Source: SAR202 cluster bacterium AD-804-J14_MRT_500m (GTDB lineage: Bacteria > Chloroflexota > Dehalococcoidia > UBA3495 > GCA-2712585). From it: DNA of 24,841 nucleotides. Shown here piece after piece: positions 15,445 through 23,365 of the stretch (within the stretch, counting starts at the first letter, position 1; the number at the start of each line of letters is the position of its first letter). The position numbers were made by a program, and so were the translations under genes. The stretch spans positions 1 through 24,841 of the forward strand of contig VEXF01000024.1 of assembly GCA_009391275.1 (NCBI GenBank). Direction: 5' to 3'. The notes beneath the pieces are model-generated. The model was not told the DNA's origin and searched no databases. It saw only the letters and a list, made by a program, of their open reading frames with translations.

Positions 15445-16107
15445 CTACGGTTCGCTTCGGTCCCAGTCTGGCAAATCCCAGTAACCAATTTTAGGTAGCG
15501 TAACAATCTTAGTTAAACCTTGTGCCAACTTGAGCCTTTGAACATTGTACAGGTGGGTTACCATCTCTCCTTGGCTGTGATGCAAATTGCCTTCAAGGGT
15601 CATAATCCAAACCGACGGATCCTCCGGGTGTTGCATCAACGTTCCAAGATTCTCATCTGCGAGTCTGCTATATGTCGCAGCGGCTGACTCCTCCACCTCT
15701 ATAGTTTTTTCATTGATGGTATAGAGTGTTTCCTTAGACAATATATCTCTCATCATTTCAAGCGCTTGATCTAGTTTTCTGAGGATTTTTTCAATTTCCC
15801 ACCAAAGATCTTCGTCCAACCGACGATGTGGCAATCCTGCCATCTGTTGTACTTCATCTTTGAATGGAATTCCTGCAGGAAAGAGTTGATCACCCCATCT
15901 GAACAAATACCATCTAAACAGGTGGGAGGCAACGTGGCTTATATTGTTTCTGATGCTCCATCCAGACCAACCCCATTTATCGCTGACCCAATCCAATTGT
16001 TCGTCAGACAAGCCCTCGATTTCTGTCTGGACCATAGAAAAGTATTCATCAAACAATGGAAAATTCTGTAACGCTGATCCTCCAGTATCTGTACCGTTGT
16101 CCGGCAT
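15445..16107 (-). CDS. DinB-like four-helix-bundle protein
   Basis: A 220-residue soluble protein with the DinB/YfiT-like helical-bundle pattern. Histidines expected at a metal site occur in WSIRNNISHVASHLF and in EGNLHHSQGEMVTHLYNV, the latter matching the C-terminal H-x3-H-type helix of the superfamily. Members include metal-dependent thiol S-transferases (bacillithiol, mycothiol) and many uncharacterised proteins. ATG at 16107 was chosen because GGGAGG lies about 5 nt upstream; an in-frame TTG at 16137 would put that site inside the gene. It is followed directly by the tRNA promoter. Confidence 0.72.
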   Translation of the reverse strand: MPDNGTDTGGSALQNFPLFDEYFSMVQTEIEGLSDEQLDWVSDKWGWSGWSIRNNISHVASHLFRWYLFRWGDQLFPAGIPFKDEVQQMAGLPHRRLDEDLWWEIEKILRKLDQALEMMRDILSKETLYTINEKTIEVEESAAATYSRLADENLGTLMQHPEDPSVWIMTLEGNLHHSQGEMVTHLYNVQRLKLAQGLTKIVTLPKIGYWDLPDWDRSEP

Positions 16108-16340
16108 TTGATCCTCCCTGTTAGTAGACTGATTCAAAATCCAAGCCGATAAATCTCCATCTAGCTGTACATAGGGGTACCGTCTATACCTAAAACCAAC
16201 GATCGGAGACCATTAGTTCTGAGACTATCATCGAGCATCCTCTTTGTCGAGAAAATCTATATGGGCCAAATTGGCCTGCCTTATGCTAATCTTCGTGCTT
16301 ATTATTCATTCGAAATTTAGGACGTGATTCCAACAAATTC

Positions 16341-17597
16341 ATGACAAACGCTCCTGCCATCCCAATACTAAACCGGCATGCTAACGTGATAGTTCTGTGC
16401 CTGGCTATAGTCCTAAACATGATTGGGCAGGGTGTTGTATCTCCGTCGATTCCCCTATTTGCTAAAGAGTTCACCACAGCGCCAACCTTGATAGGATTAG
16501 CTGTTGTAATGATAGCCACAGGAAGAATGATTATGAGTCTTCCGGGTGGTGTTTTAGTACAAACATTGGGCAGAAAACCGGTCTTGGTGATTGGTATGGC
16601 TGCAATGGGAATAGGAGCAATCATGTCTCCTTTCGCCACAAACATTAATTACCTGATTATATTTCGACTAATTTCAGGCCTAGGCACCGGCGCGTTTGTA
16701 CTCGGATCAATGGTTTATCTGAGGGATGCCTCTTCCCCGCGATCGCGAGCCCGATATCAGAGTTTAAACGAGCTTTCTATTCTGTTTGGGATCAGCATAG
16801 GCGCTATCACAGGCGGATTTCTTGCCGAAGCCTGGGGCCTCAAATCTACTTTTTTTATACAAGCTATAGTGTCATTTGCAGCTGTGCCAATTCTTATTTT
16901 GTTTTTACCTGAGACTAAAAATAGGACAAGACTTCTGCCGCCTAGTGCTGTGTCCGGACGGACTGATTACGACCGATCTGAAAAAGCTGTATTGAGACGC
17001 CTGATATTCTCACCCGGGTTTCTGGCAGTTGCCTTACTTTCTCTGTGGATCGTCACCAATCGCCAAGGCGCAAGGTTTTTCGTCATGCCCCTATTGGCAG
17101 GGGCAAAAGGGTTTGGACCTACCGACATAGGCCTCTTCTTTTTCTGCACCCACATACCCCAGTTTTTCGCCGTCTTGGTATCCGGGCTCGTTACAGATCG
17201 TTTCGGAAGAAAAATAGCTTTATTGCCGGCCGCTGCCCTGATTGGGATTGGTATAGTAACGTTCATAAACAGCGATAGTCTTTGGATGTTACTACTGTCG
17301 GCTACACTACTTGGCATGGGGGAAGGATTAGCGACACCCCCTACTGCAACTTATTTTGCAGATGTATCTCCCCGCGGACTCGAAGGTGTCACAATGGGCA
17401 TTTATGGAACCTTTGGCGGATGTGGCGCTCTTATAGGAGCAACGGCCCTCGGTTTTATTTCAGACCTTTACAGTTTCGAATTAGCGTTATGGGTAGATGC
17501 ACTAGTGTTCATATGCTTGGTTTTGCTTGTAATCGCGTTGGTTCGCAGCACCGTTCCAAAGAACTTTTCGGCCCAGTCTAAACCCTTGTCAGCTTGA
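16341..17597 (+). CDS. MFS transporter (12-TM, MFS_1 type)
   Basis: A 418-residue inner-membrane protein with about 12 hydrophobic segments. TM1 has GQGVVSPSIPLFAKEF. Motif A is GGVLVQTLGRKPVLV, and the mid-protein repeat is SGLVTDRFGRKIALLP. TM5 carries the GISIGAITGGFLAEAWG antiporter-type glycine motif, which favours an exporter. The ATG at 16341 lacks a strong ribosome binding site, and no clear promoter was found in the 233 bp upstream. It is followed 97 bp later by a second MFS gene of a different family, then an SDR gene, all on the same strand. The substrate is unknown. Confidence 0.85.
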   Translation: MTNAPAIPILNRHANVIVLCLAIVLNMIGQGVVSPSIPLFAKEFTTAPTLIGLAVVMIATGRMIMSLPGGVLVQTLGRKPVLVIGMAAMGIGAIMSPFATNINYLIIFRLISGLGTGAFVLGSMVYLRDASSPRSRARYQSLNELSILFGISIGAITGGFLAEAWGLKSTFFIQAIVSFAAVPILILFLPETKNRTRLLPPSAVSGRTDYDRSEKAVLRRLIFSPGFLAVALLSLWIVTNRQGARFFVMPLLAGAKGFGPTDIGLFFFCTHIPQFFAVLVSGLVTDRFGRKIALLPAAALIGIGIVTFINSDSLWMLLLSATLLGMGEGLATPPTATYFADVSPRGLEGVTMGIYGTFGGCGALIGATALGFISDLYSFELALWVDALVFICLVLLVIALVRSTVPKNFSAQSKPLSA

Positions 17598-17694
17598 CCT
17601 CACACTCCTAGGCCGGCTACCATCGCCGAGAAGTCCTCGATTGGCTTGCCACATATGCTGTTGGCGAACCTTCGCACCCGGAGTCTATACACGC

Positions 17695-18996
17695 TTGTTC
17701 GCCATACTCGATCATATCCACGCCTTTGGGTCCCGGTTCTTTACCGCACTTCATTACTCGGACTACCGAAAACTCTGGGTAGGGACGGCTTTGTCTCAAT
17801 CAGGCAACTGGGCACTAATAGTCTCCCGTGCTGCCCTTGCCCTTAACCTTACCGGAAGTTCAGGCTCCGCCGGGGTAGTTACGTTCGCAGCAATGATCCC
17901 AGCGGTGGTGATCTCCCCCCTCGCTGGATATCTGGCTGATAGATTCGATAGGAAAATAGTCTTGGCCGGCGCTTACTCTACCAACATTATAGCTAACCTG
18001 ATTTTAGCCGGGTTAGTAATTTCAGGTCGGGTAGAATTCTGGCAACTTGTATTCCTATCCTTAATCAGCGGAATAGGACGCGCCAGCCAAATGCCCGCGG
18101 CACAGGCTCTTCTTCCCAACTTGATTCCCTCCAACATACTTGTCAATGGAGTTGCGCTCCATCACGCGACCCAACAGGGCGGGAAAATGCTCGGTCCACT
18201 TTGCATACTGCCCGCTATTCTTATGGGACATAGTTCGCTCGCATTTCTTATTTCATCAGTGCTCTATATTGGGGGATTGGCGATCGTCCTTAGAATCCGC
18301 ACTACATCGCGAGGCGTTGTCAAATCAGATCAAGGCGTCGCCAAGAACTTGGTCCAGGGTCTATCTTTCGTTTACAGCAACGGTATGCTTCTTTCGATAT
18401 TCTTGATCGCGGTTCTCCACTGTGCTCTAACAATGTCGTATGAAACATTGTTCCCTGCGCTATCACGCGACAGGCTGGGACTAACTGACGCCATCGGGCT
18501 CTATAAAGGCGGGAGTTTGTTGATGATAGGAATAGGATCTGGGTCCTTCATTTCATCTTTTCTCATCGCAGGTATACGAAGTGCAAAAATACGTGGCAAC
18601 TTATTTTTTGTCTTTGGAATCCTCAGCGGCGTTGCCCCATTCGCTCTAGGCCTAGCTCCATCACTCTCCATTGCCATTATTGCGGCTTTTGGCGTCGGGC
18701 TCTCTCAAGCAGGATTTATGACGTTAACCCAGTCGATGGTTCAACAGATCGTTCCTGACGAAATCCGTGGAAGAGTCATGGCCGTGTACAGCTGGCATAT
18801 CCAAGGTTTCATGGCGTCCTTTAATATACTCAACGGTTTCCTTACAGATACACCATGGCTGAATGCCACCCGAGTACTATCCGGCATGAGTGCCATATTC
18901 ACGGCAATTATGTTCCTTAGCATCGGACGAACACCATTACGTCGAATTTATCGTCACGGTTTATCGCAGACGGAGCACCTAGCCTCACCTTTGTAA
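17695..18996 (+). CDS. MFS transporter, MFS_3/EntS-like
   Basis: A 433-residue membrane protein with about 12 hydrophobic segments of the MFS_3 (EntS-like exporter) family. The N-terminal block F-F-T-A-L-H-Y-S-D-Y-R-K-L-W-V-G is the family's usual entry into TM1. It is followed by GYLADRFDRKIVLAG (motif A), GIGRASQMPAAQALLPNLIP and, near the end, IRGRVMAVYSW. TTG at 17695 places the usual 20 residues before that block, with GGAG 11 nt upstream. The same frame is open back to a TTG at 17641, which would add 18 atypical residues rich in Cys. It is not a duplicate of the preceding MFS gene, because their motifs and family differ. Confidence 0.82.
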   Translation: MFAILDHIHAFGSRFFTALHYSDYRKLWVGTALSQSGNWALIVSRAALALNLTGSSGSAGVVTFAAMIPAVVISPLAGYLADRFDRKIVLAGAYSTNIIANLILAGLVISGRVEFWQLVFLSLISGIGRASQMPAAQALLPNLIPSNILVNGVALHHATQQGGKMLGPLCILPAILMGHSSLAFLISSVLYIGGLAIVLRIRTTSRGVVKSDQGVAKNLVQGLSFVYSNGMLLSIFLIAVLHCALTMSYETLFPALSRDRLGLTDAIGLYKGGSLLMIGIGSGSFISSFLIAGIRSAKIRGNLFFVFGILSGVAPFALGLAPSLSIAIIAAFGVGLSQAGFMTLTQSMVQQIVPDEIRGRVMAVYSWHIQGFMASFNILNGFLTDTPWLNATRVLSGMSAIFTAIMFLSIGRTPLRRIYRHGLSQTEHLASPL

Positions 18997-19034
18997 CTCC
19001 TTAGGCTGCGCTACCTCAATCAATGGAGATAATA

Positions 19035-19916
19035 ATGAATGCTCATCGTAAAGTTTTAGTCACAGGATCAGCTGGATATATAGCTTCCCAGATATTGCCC
19101 ACCTTTCGCCAACGCTACAATCTTACTTTGTTGGACATAGCCAAGCAGGGCAAAACAGCATATGGAGATGAGGATCTACAATTAGTTGATCTACACAACC
19201 CCGATATTGACACATACAAGCATCACTTCCAGGGAATCGACACCGTAGTACACCTTGCGTGGCGCAGATCAGAAGGACGTGGGACCCCTGGTAACATAAA
19301 CGATTTTACGGCCGAGTATTCCAACATTCTGTTGGCCCAAAATATATATAGAGTTTCTCTAGAAACCGGTGTTTCGAGAGTAGTAGTCGCTAGTTCTAAC
19401 CATGCGGCCGACTGGTATGAACATAATCTTATACATAGCAAACAGATGGAAATAGTAGAGCCATATCAAATCCCGTTGTCGGATAACTTCTATGGATGGG
19501 CGAAAGCTACTTATGAACACCTTGGGTTTGTATTTGCAACCGGAGTTTTCGGCCGTCGCCTCGAAAACGTCCAGATACGTATTGGAGCTCCACGAGACAT
19601 CCGACTCAAAGATTCCAGCTCTTCGGCAATTGCGGAATACAAGCGTGATCTCGGCGCCTATATCAGCCCACGAGATTTAACTCAACTATTTGTACGGTCG
19701 ATTGAAGCTGAAAATATAGAAGACGAATTAGATATCCCGTGGTTGGTAGTTTACGGCATCAGTGATAACACTCGTAACTTCTGGTCCTTGCAGAACGCCC
19801 GCCAGGTTTTAGATTACACACCAGAAGACGACTCTGAAATCAAATACTTTAAAGAAATCCAAGATGTACTTTATGGAACCAATGCTTCCGCAGGCCCTGG
19901 ACGCGTCGGTCCATAG
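19035..19916 (+). CDS. NAD-dependent epimerase/dehydratase (extended SDR)
   Basis: A 293-residue extended short-chain dehydrogenase. The N-terminal Rossmann motif is VLVTGSAGYIAS (G-x2-G-x2 form), then an acidic strand end LLDIA and VVHLAW. The catalytic set is ASSNHA (Ser) and YGWAK (Tyr153, Lys157). ATG at 19035 was chosen because GGAG sits 6 nt upstream; an ATG at 19023 would overlap that site. It lies 38 bp after the MFS_3-like gene and is probably cotranscribed. It may act on sugar nucleotides or on uronate-type substrates, as some short members do, but the substrate is not readable. Confidence 0.84.
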   Translation: MNAHRKVLVTGSAGYIASQILPTFRQRYNLTLLDIAKQGKTAYGDEDLQLVDLHNPDIDTYKHHFQGIDTVVHLAWRRSEGRGTPGNINDFTAEYSNILLAQNIYRVSLETGVSRVVVASSNHAADWYEHNLIHSKQMEIVEPYQIPLSDNFYGWAKATYEHLGFVFATGVFGRRLENVQIRIGAPRDIRLKDSSSSAIAEYKRDLGAYISPRDLTQLFVRSIEAENIEDELDIPWLVVYGISDNTRNFWSLQNARQVLDYTPEDDSEIKYFKEIQDVLYGTNASAGPGRVGP

Positions 19917-19941
19917 ACAATCCGGTCAGATGGTCGCGTAT

Positions 19942-20859
19942 TCACCGGAGTGTTTGCCCAGTCAGATCAAACACAGATTCAGCCATAATAGACAACCACC
20001 GCCATGATTGTTCATGATTTCTGGTGGATTCTGGCACATCAAAATACGTATCCAAAACGAGATATTTTGCTCCAAGATTGTGCAATCCATCTAGATCACG
20101 TCTTACCTGGTCCAATGTTCCTTCGCCAGCTCGTCGGCTATCTTCTGGCATCGGCGAATCGGTCAACAATAGCCGCATTCTTGGACAAAAGTCAGGTACA
20201 CTTGCGCCTTCTTCTTCAGCAATTCGAGTCAGTCGTGGCAACAGGTCCATTTGCAGCTCATCTACCCTTACCCGGGTTGGATGCCATCCATCACCAAAAC
20301 GGACGGCCCGTCTCAAAGACCTGTCACTCGTCCCGCCCACCCATATCGGCGGATGGGGAATGCGTAATGGTTTCGGAGCTGAATTTACGTTGTCAAAATC
20401 AACAAACTGTCCGTGGTAAGACTCTCGTCCACCGGTCCACAATCTTTTAAGAGCTTCCAGATAATCGTCGGTCATCGCCCCTCTTTTATTAAACGGAAGC
20501 CCAAGTGTTTCAAACTCTTGTTTCGCCCAACCAACTCCAACACCCAAAATAAATTTCCCTCCACTGATTTGATCAATATTGGAGCACATCCGCGCTAGGA
20601 GAACAGGATGACGGTAAGGCACTATGACAACTGTAGTCCCTAATTCCAAGCTCGTCGTTATCCCTGCGAGCCAGGATAACGTAACAAACGGATCATAAAA
20701 CGGGGCGGGATAGCGTTCTTCTACATCTGGCGTCATCGCTATATGATCCGACACCATTAAAAGATGATATCCAAGAGCCTCTGAGAGGTTTGCCCATCGC
20801 TCTAACGAGTGGGGAGTAACCCCCGGTCCAAAATTTAACAGATTAACTCCGACTTTCAA
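19942..20859 (-). CDS. LLM-class (luciferase-like) F420-dependent oxidoreductase
   Basis: A 305-residue TIM-barrel flavin or F420 oxidoreductase. Typical blocks are KVGVNLLNFGPG, YHLLMVSDHIAM, PFYDPFVTLSWLAGIT, LELGTTVVIVPYRHPVLLA, GKFILGVGVGWAKQEFETLG and PPIWVGGTS, matching the F420-dependent group. TTG at 20859 was chosen because GGAG lies 6 nt upstream and the promoter -10 at 20886-20891 overlaps the longer frame's start (20886), which would leave it untranscribed. It converges with the SDR gene, with 25 bp between them. The substrate is unknown. Confidence 0.87.
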   Translation of the reverse strand: MKVGVNLLNFGPGVTPHSLERWANLSEALGYHLLMVSDHIAMTPDVEERYPAPFYDPFVTLSWLAGITTSLELGTTVVIVPYRHPVLLARMCSNIDQISGGKFILGVGVGWAKQEFETLGLPFNKRGAMTDDYLEALKRLWTGGRESYHGQFVDFDNVNSAPKPLRIPHPPIWVGGTSDRSLRRAVRFGDGWHPTRVRVDELQMDLLPRLTRIAEEEGASVPDFCPRMRLLLTDSPMPEDSRRAGEGTLDQVRRDLDGLHNLGAKYLVLDTYFDVPESTRNHEQSWRWLSIMAESVFDLTGQTLR

Positions 20860-20885
20860 TTTGCACTCCTGATTCGGGTTTGCCA

Positions 20886-20891
20886 ATTATA
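20886..20891 (-). promoter_or_regulatory. -10 element for the LLM oxidoreductase gene
   Basis: A perfect TATAAT on the minus strand, with a weak TTGCTG 18 bp upstream. A transcription start near 20879 gives a leader of about 20 nt containing the ribosome binding site for TTG 20859. Confidence 0.5.
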
Positions 20892-20977
20892 AGTTATCGC
20901 AAATTTCACCAGCAAACTTGACGTTCGTCGCAGACTATAAGAGTCTAAGACAATCTTCAACTCCAGTGGAGGAATAA

Positions 20978-21811
20978 ATGACACGGATCATCGTTGGCAC
21001 AGACGACTACACTTTTGAAATGGTGCGTCCCTGGGGCACTCTCCCAGCTGGCATGAGTTTTGGAACCATAAGCCACGTGGCCGTAGATTCTGCAGATAGA
21101 GTCTACGTCTACCACAGGGGTGATCCTCCTGTTGTAGTATTTGATACGGATGGGAACTATCTCAGCAGCTGGGGCTCCGGAGTAATTGCTGACGCTCACG
21201 GGATCTACATGACCCCGGACGACGATTTGTTTATGGTAGATCGAGATGTACATGAAGTTATAAAATTCACGTTAGACGGCAAACCTCTGCTCCGCCTCGG
21301 TCAACGCGAAAAACCGGCATTACAGGCACCATTTAACCATCCCACCGACGTTGCCGTGGCCCCAAACGGAGATATTTATGTTTCCGATGGATATGCTAAT
21401 TCTTGCGTTCACCGGTTTGATGCAGAAGGAAAGTACATACTGTCCTGGGGCTCTCCAGGAGCAGATTCCGGGCAGTTCACCACTCCTCACGGTATCTGGG
21501 CTCCTGAAGACGGCAGAATATACGTTACGGACCGAGAAAATAACCGCGTGCAGGTTTTCTCCCCGGAGGGAGATTACTTAGACCAGTGGAGCGTCAGAAT
21601 CGGTGCCATGGACATTTTTATGGATCCCAAAGGAAATTTCTTCGTCACTGATCAGACACCTGGGTTCACGGTTTTCGACCGTGACGGGACTATAGTCACG
21701 AGGGCCCGTACGTTTGAGAACGCCCACGGATTGTGGGGAGACAGCAAAGGGAATATGTATTTAGCACCCGCTACAATCGGGGGACTTATGACCAAACTGA
21801 TCAAACAGTAA
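20978..21811 (+). CDS. PAL-like NHL beta-propeller protein (peptidyl-hydroxyglycine alpha-amidating lyase family)
   Basis: A 277-residue six-bladed NHL-type propeller. It resembles the lyase (PAL) half of eukaryotic peptidylglycine amidating enzyme. DAHGIYM (His74), TPHGIWA (His171) and NAHGLWG (His250) match the three PAL zinc histidines. HPTDVAV, SDGYANS (Tyr139, the catalytic Tyr position) and TDRENNRVQ (Arg186) match conserved PAL blocks. The Met before the last zinc His in PAL is Asn248 here, and the PAL disulfide Cys are absent. No signal peptide and no PHM hydroxylase partner are seen. The ATG has GGAGG 5 nt upstream. A lyase acting on a small alpha-hydroxy compound, or a non-catalytic propeller, are both possible. 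Confidence 0.8.
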   Translation: MTRIIVGTDDYTFEMVRPWGTLPAGMSFGTISHVAVDSADRVYVYHRGDPPVVVFDTDGNYLSSWGSGVIADAHGIYMTPDDDLFMVDRDVHEVIKFTLDGKPLLRLGQREKPALQAPFNHPTDVAVAPNGDIYVSDGYANSCVHRFDAEGKYILSWGSPGADSGQFTTPHGIWAPEDGRIYVTDRENNRVQVFSPEGDYLDQWSVRIGAMDIFMDPKGNFFVTDQTPGFTVFDRDGTIVTRARTFENAHGLWGDSKGNMYLAPATIGGLMTKLIKQ

Positions 21812-21869
21812 GGGCCATGACACGTTCGTTCATTTCGGATATCATCTCGGGACGGTTTAAGAAGAAATC

Positions 21870-22085
21870 ATGAATGTTCCAATTGCATATACGATTCTCC
21901 ATTGTCCTGCCTGCGACAAGCTGCGCGATACATGGAAGCAGGACGGAATCATCTACGAAGAACGCCGAGTAGACGAAAGTCAGGAAGCCTTGGACGAAGC
22001 ACTCCAATATGGTAGTTCGGTGCCGATTATCGTGTACCCGGACGGCAGAGTGGAGGAGGGGAGTTTCCTCGGGGTATCAGGTTGA
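21870..22085 (+). CDS. Small glutaredoxin-like protein with CPAC motif
   Basis: A 71-residue protein with a thioredoxin-fold pattern: first strand IAYTILHCPACDKL with the redox motif CPAC (Cys12, Cys15), then a strand IIYEERRVD, a helix, and the cis-Pro region SVPIIVYPDGRVEEG. It is at the short end for glutaredoxins and lacks the final helix. The ribosome binding site is weak (AAGAAG). It lies 58 bp after the PAL-like gene and precedes the stem-loop at 22097-22113. Confidence 0.75.
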   Translation: MNVPIAYTILHCPACDKLRDTWKQDGIIYEERRVDESQEALDEALQYGSSVPIIVYPDGRVEEGSFLGVSG

Positions 22086-22096
22086 GCTGTCGGCTG

Positions 22097-22117
22097 ACGG
22101 GCCGTTGGCCCGTTTCT
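22097..22117 (+). terminator. Short GC-rich stem-loop with T-rich tail
   Basis: A perfect 7-bp stem ACGGGCC/GGCCCGT with a 3-nt loop, then TTCT. It lies 11 bp after the glutaredoxin-like stop. The weak T-tract suggests partial attenuation before the next gene rather than full termination. Confidence 0.45.
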
Positions 22118-22151
22118 GCCCTCTAAGCTATTAAACGGAGGCACGCAAGCC

Positions 22152-22736
22152 ATGATAGAACAGATTTCTGTTGTAACACATGAGCGATTTGCTCAGGGAA
22201 TGGCATACGCTGAATACATCGACCAAATAAAAGTGAACAAGAAGCTTTTCCAGAAATATTACGATGAATTCACACTCTCTGATGAAGAATCAGATTTTTT
22301 CCGTCAATGTGCTGGGAAACCGAACGGGCTCACGAAATTGTTGGTGCTAGGGGAAGATTGGTGTCCGGATGTCTACCGCGGTATTCCAACGATAGCCCGG
22401 GTAGCGGAAGCGGCCGAGTTAGAGTTGCGAATTTTTCCGCGTGACGATAATTTGGACATAATGAACGAGTTCCTGAAAGAGGGCAAATACCAGTCCATCC
22501 CGGCGTTCGTCTTTTACACTGACAATCTTGATTATATTTGTCACTGGATCGAGAGACCTGAAATCGGGAACCAGGAGAGCGCGGCTATCGAGGAGGCAAT
22601 CCGTGGCGAAAACCCTGATATCACTGACAGAGAGTTCGGGATAGAGCGCCGTAATCGTACCGCCGCCAGATTTCCTATGTGGCAGGGTGCGACAGTACGG
22701 GAGCTTCAAGACATGCTTGCGACTCATTTCAACTAA
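22152..22736 (+). CDS. Thioredoxin-family protein with single active-site Cys
   Basis: A 194-residue protein. An N-terminal helical segment (about residues 10-55) leads into a thioredoxin fold: LLVLGEDWCPDVYRGIP (Trp70, Cys71), a strand LRIFPRD, a helix with NLDIMNEFL, and the cis-Pro strand YQSIPAFVFY. The usual second active-site Cys of C-x-x-C is Val74, so dithiol-disulfide exchange is not expected from this motif; a one-Cys or binding role is more likely. The pattern resembles the Thioredoxin_9-type group, where W-C-P-D is common. GGAGG lies about 10 nt before the ATG. Confidence 0.8.
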   Translation: MIEQISVVTHERFAQGMAYAEYIDQIKVNKKLFQKYYDEFTLSDEESDFFRQCAGKPNGLTKLLVLGEDWCPDVYRGIPTIARVAEAAELELRIFPRDDNLDIMNEFLKEGKYQSIPAFVFYTDNLDYICHWIERPEIGNQESAAIEEAIRGENPDITDREFGIERRNRTAARFPMWQGATVRELQDMLATHFN

Positions 22737-22759
22737 CTCACCATTGAAAGGTATTGGCT

Positions 22760-23140
22760 ATGAAATTTGGCATGAACCATATACATTTGAAAGCTGAGGA
22801 CGTACGTGCTACAGCAAGTTGGTACGCTGATAATTTTGGCGCCACAATTATTGAAGAAGTAAACAACAACGGAGTCACCACAATCCGCACAGAAATCGGT
22901 GGTGTTCGGATTAACATAACGGAACCGCCTCCTGAAGGGCTGCCTGAAGGAACCTCATCAACACACATGGGCCTGGAACATTTCGGCCTCGGCACTGATG
23001 ACATAGATGCAGCTATGGACGCGTTAAAACAAAACGGTGTCGCTGTGCTGGAACCGATCCGGACATTACCTTCGGGACTTCGGATTGCATTCGTAGAAGC
23101 ACCCAACAATGTCCGGCTAGAACTTGTAGAATCCAGTTAG
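22760..23140 (+). CDS. VOC-family (glyoxalase/dioxygenase superfamily) protein
   Basis: A 126-residue protein with two beta-alpha-beta3 modules. The N-terminal metal-strand region is MNHIHLKAEDVRATASWYADNFGA, the second module begins GLEHFGLGTDDIDAAMDAL, and the C-terminal end is VRLELVE. His10, the His in LEHFG and the final Glu fall at the usual ligand positions. ATG at 22760 was chosen because AAAGG lies 8-9 nt upstream; a TTG at 22754 is less likely. It is the last plus-strand gene before the palindrome at 23279-23304. The reaction is not predictable. Confidence 0.84.
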   Translation: MKFGMNHIHLKAEDVRATASWYADNFGATIIEEVNNNGVTTIRTEIGGVRINITEPPPEGLPEGTSSTHMGLEHFGLGTDDIDAAMDALKQNGVAVLEPIRTLPSGLRIAFVEAPNNVRLELVESS

Positions 23141-23278
23141 ATTCCTTAGCCGGCAAATTTGTAATATTTACCTGCGACTAAATCACAATTTCCTAGATTC
23201 CTGCAACTTCATACTGCTTGATCATCCAATAAGCAGACTGGTAGCGCATGTCCCGTTGCATTGGCATCTACTGATTAG

Positions 23279-23304
23279 CAAGCCATATATGTATATATGG
23301 CTTG
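23279..23304. repeat. Perfect 26-bp palindrome with AT-rich centre
   Basis: Twelve-base arms, CAAGCCATATAT and its complement, flank a GT centre. It lies between the convergent VOC and TPR genes. Neither side carries a T-run. A bidirectional terminator or a protein-binding palindrome are both possible. Confidence 0.6.
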
Positions 23305-23365
23305 GGGACTTGCAAAGCCAAGTTAGATGCTGCAGTTAAAGTTCTGAGGGATCCCAGTATTCCCA

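Noticed and set aside
15277..15498. A 73-codon plus-strand frame across tRNA-Val
   Set aside because: It is the complement of a clear tRNA gene; such frames often appear as false proteins in databases.
17661..17691. TTGGCG and TATACA before the MFS_3-like gene as a promoter
   Set aside because: The 19-bp spacer is long, and a start there would leave almost no leader before TTG 17695; not strong enough to list.
20918..20941. TTGACG and TATAAG upstream of the PAL-like gene as a promoter
   Set aside because: The spacer is only 12 bp, too short for a normal sigma70 promoter.
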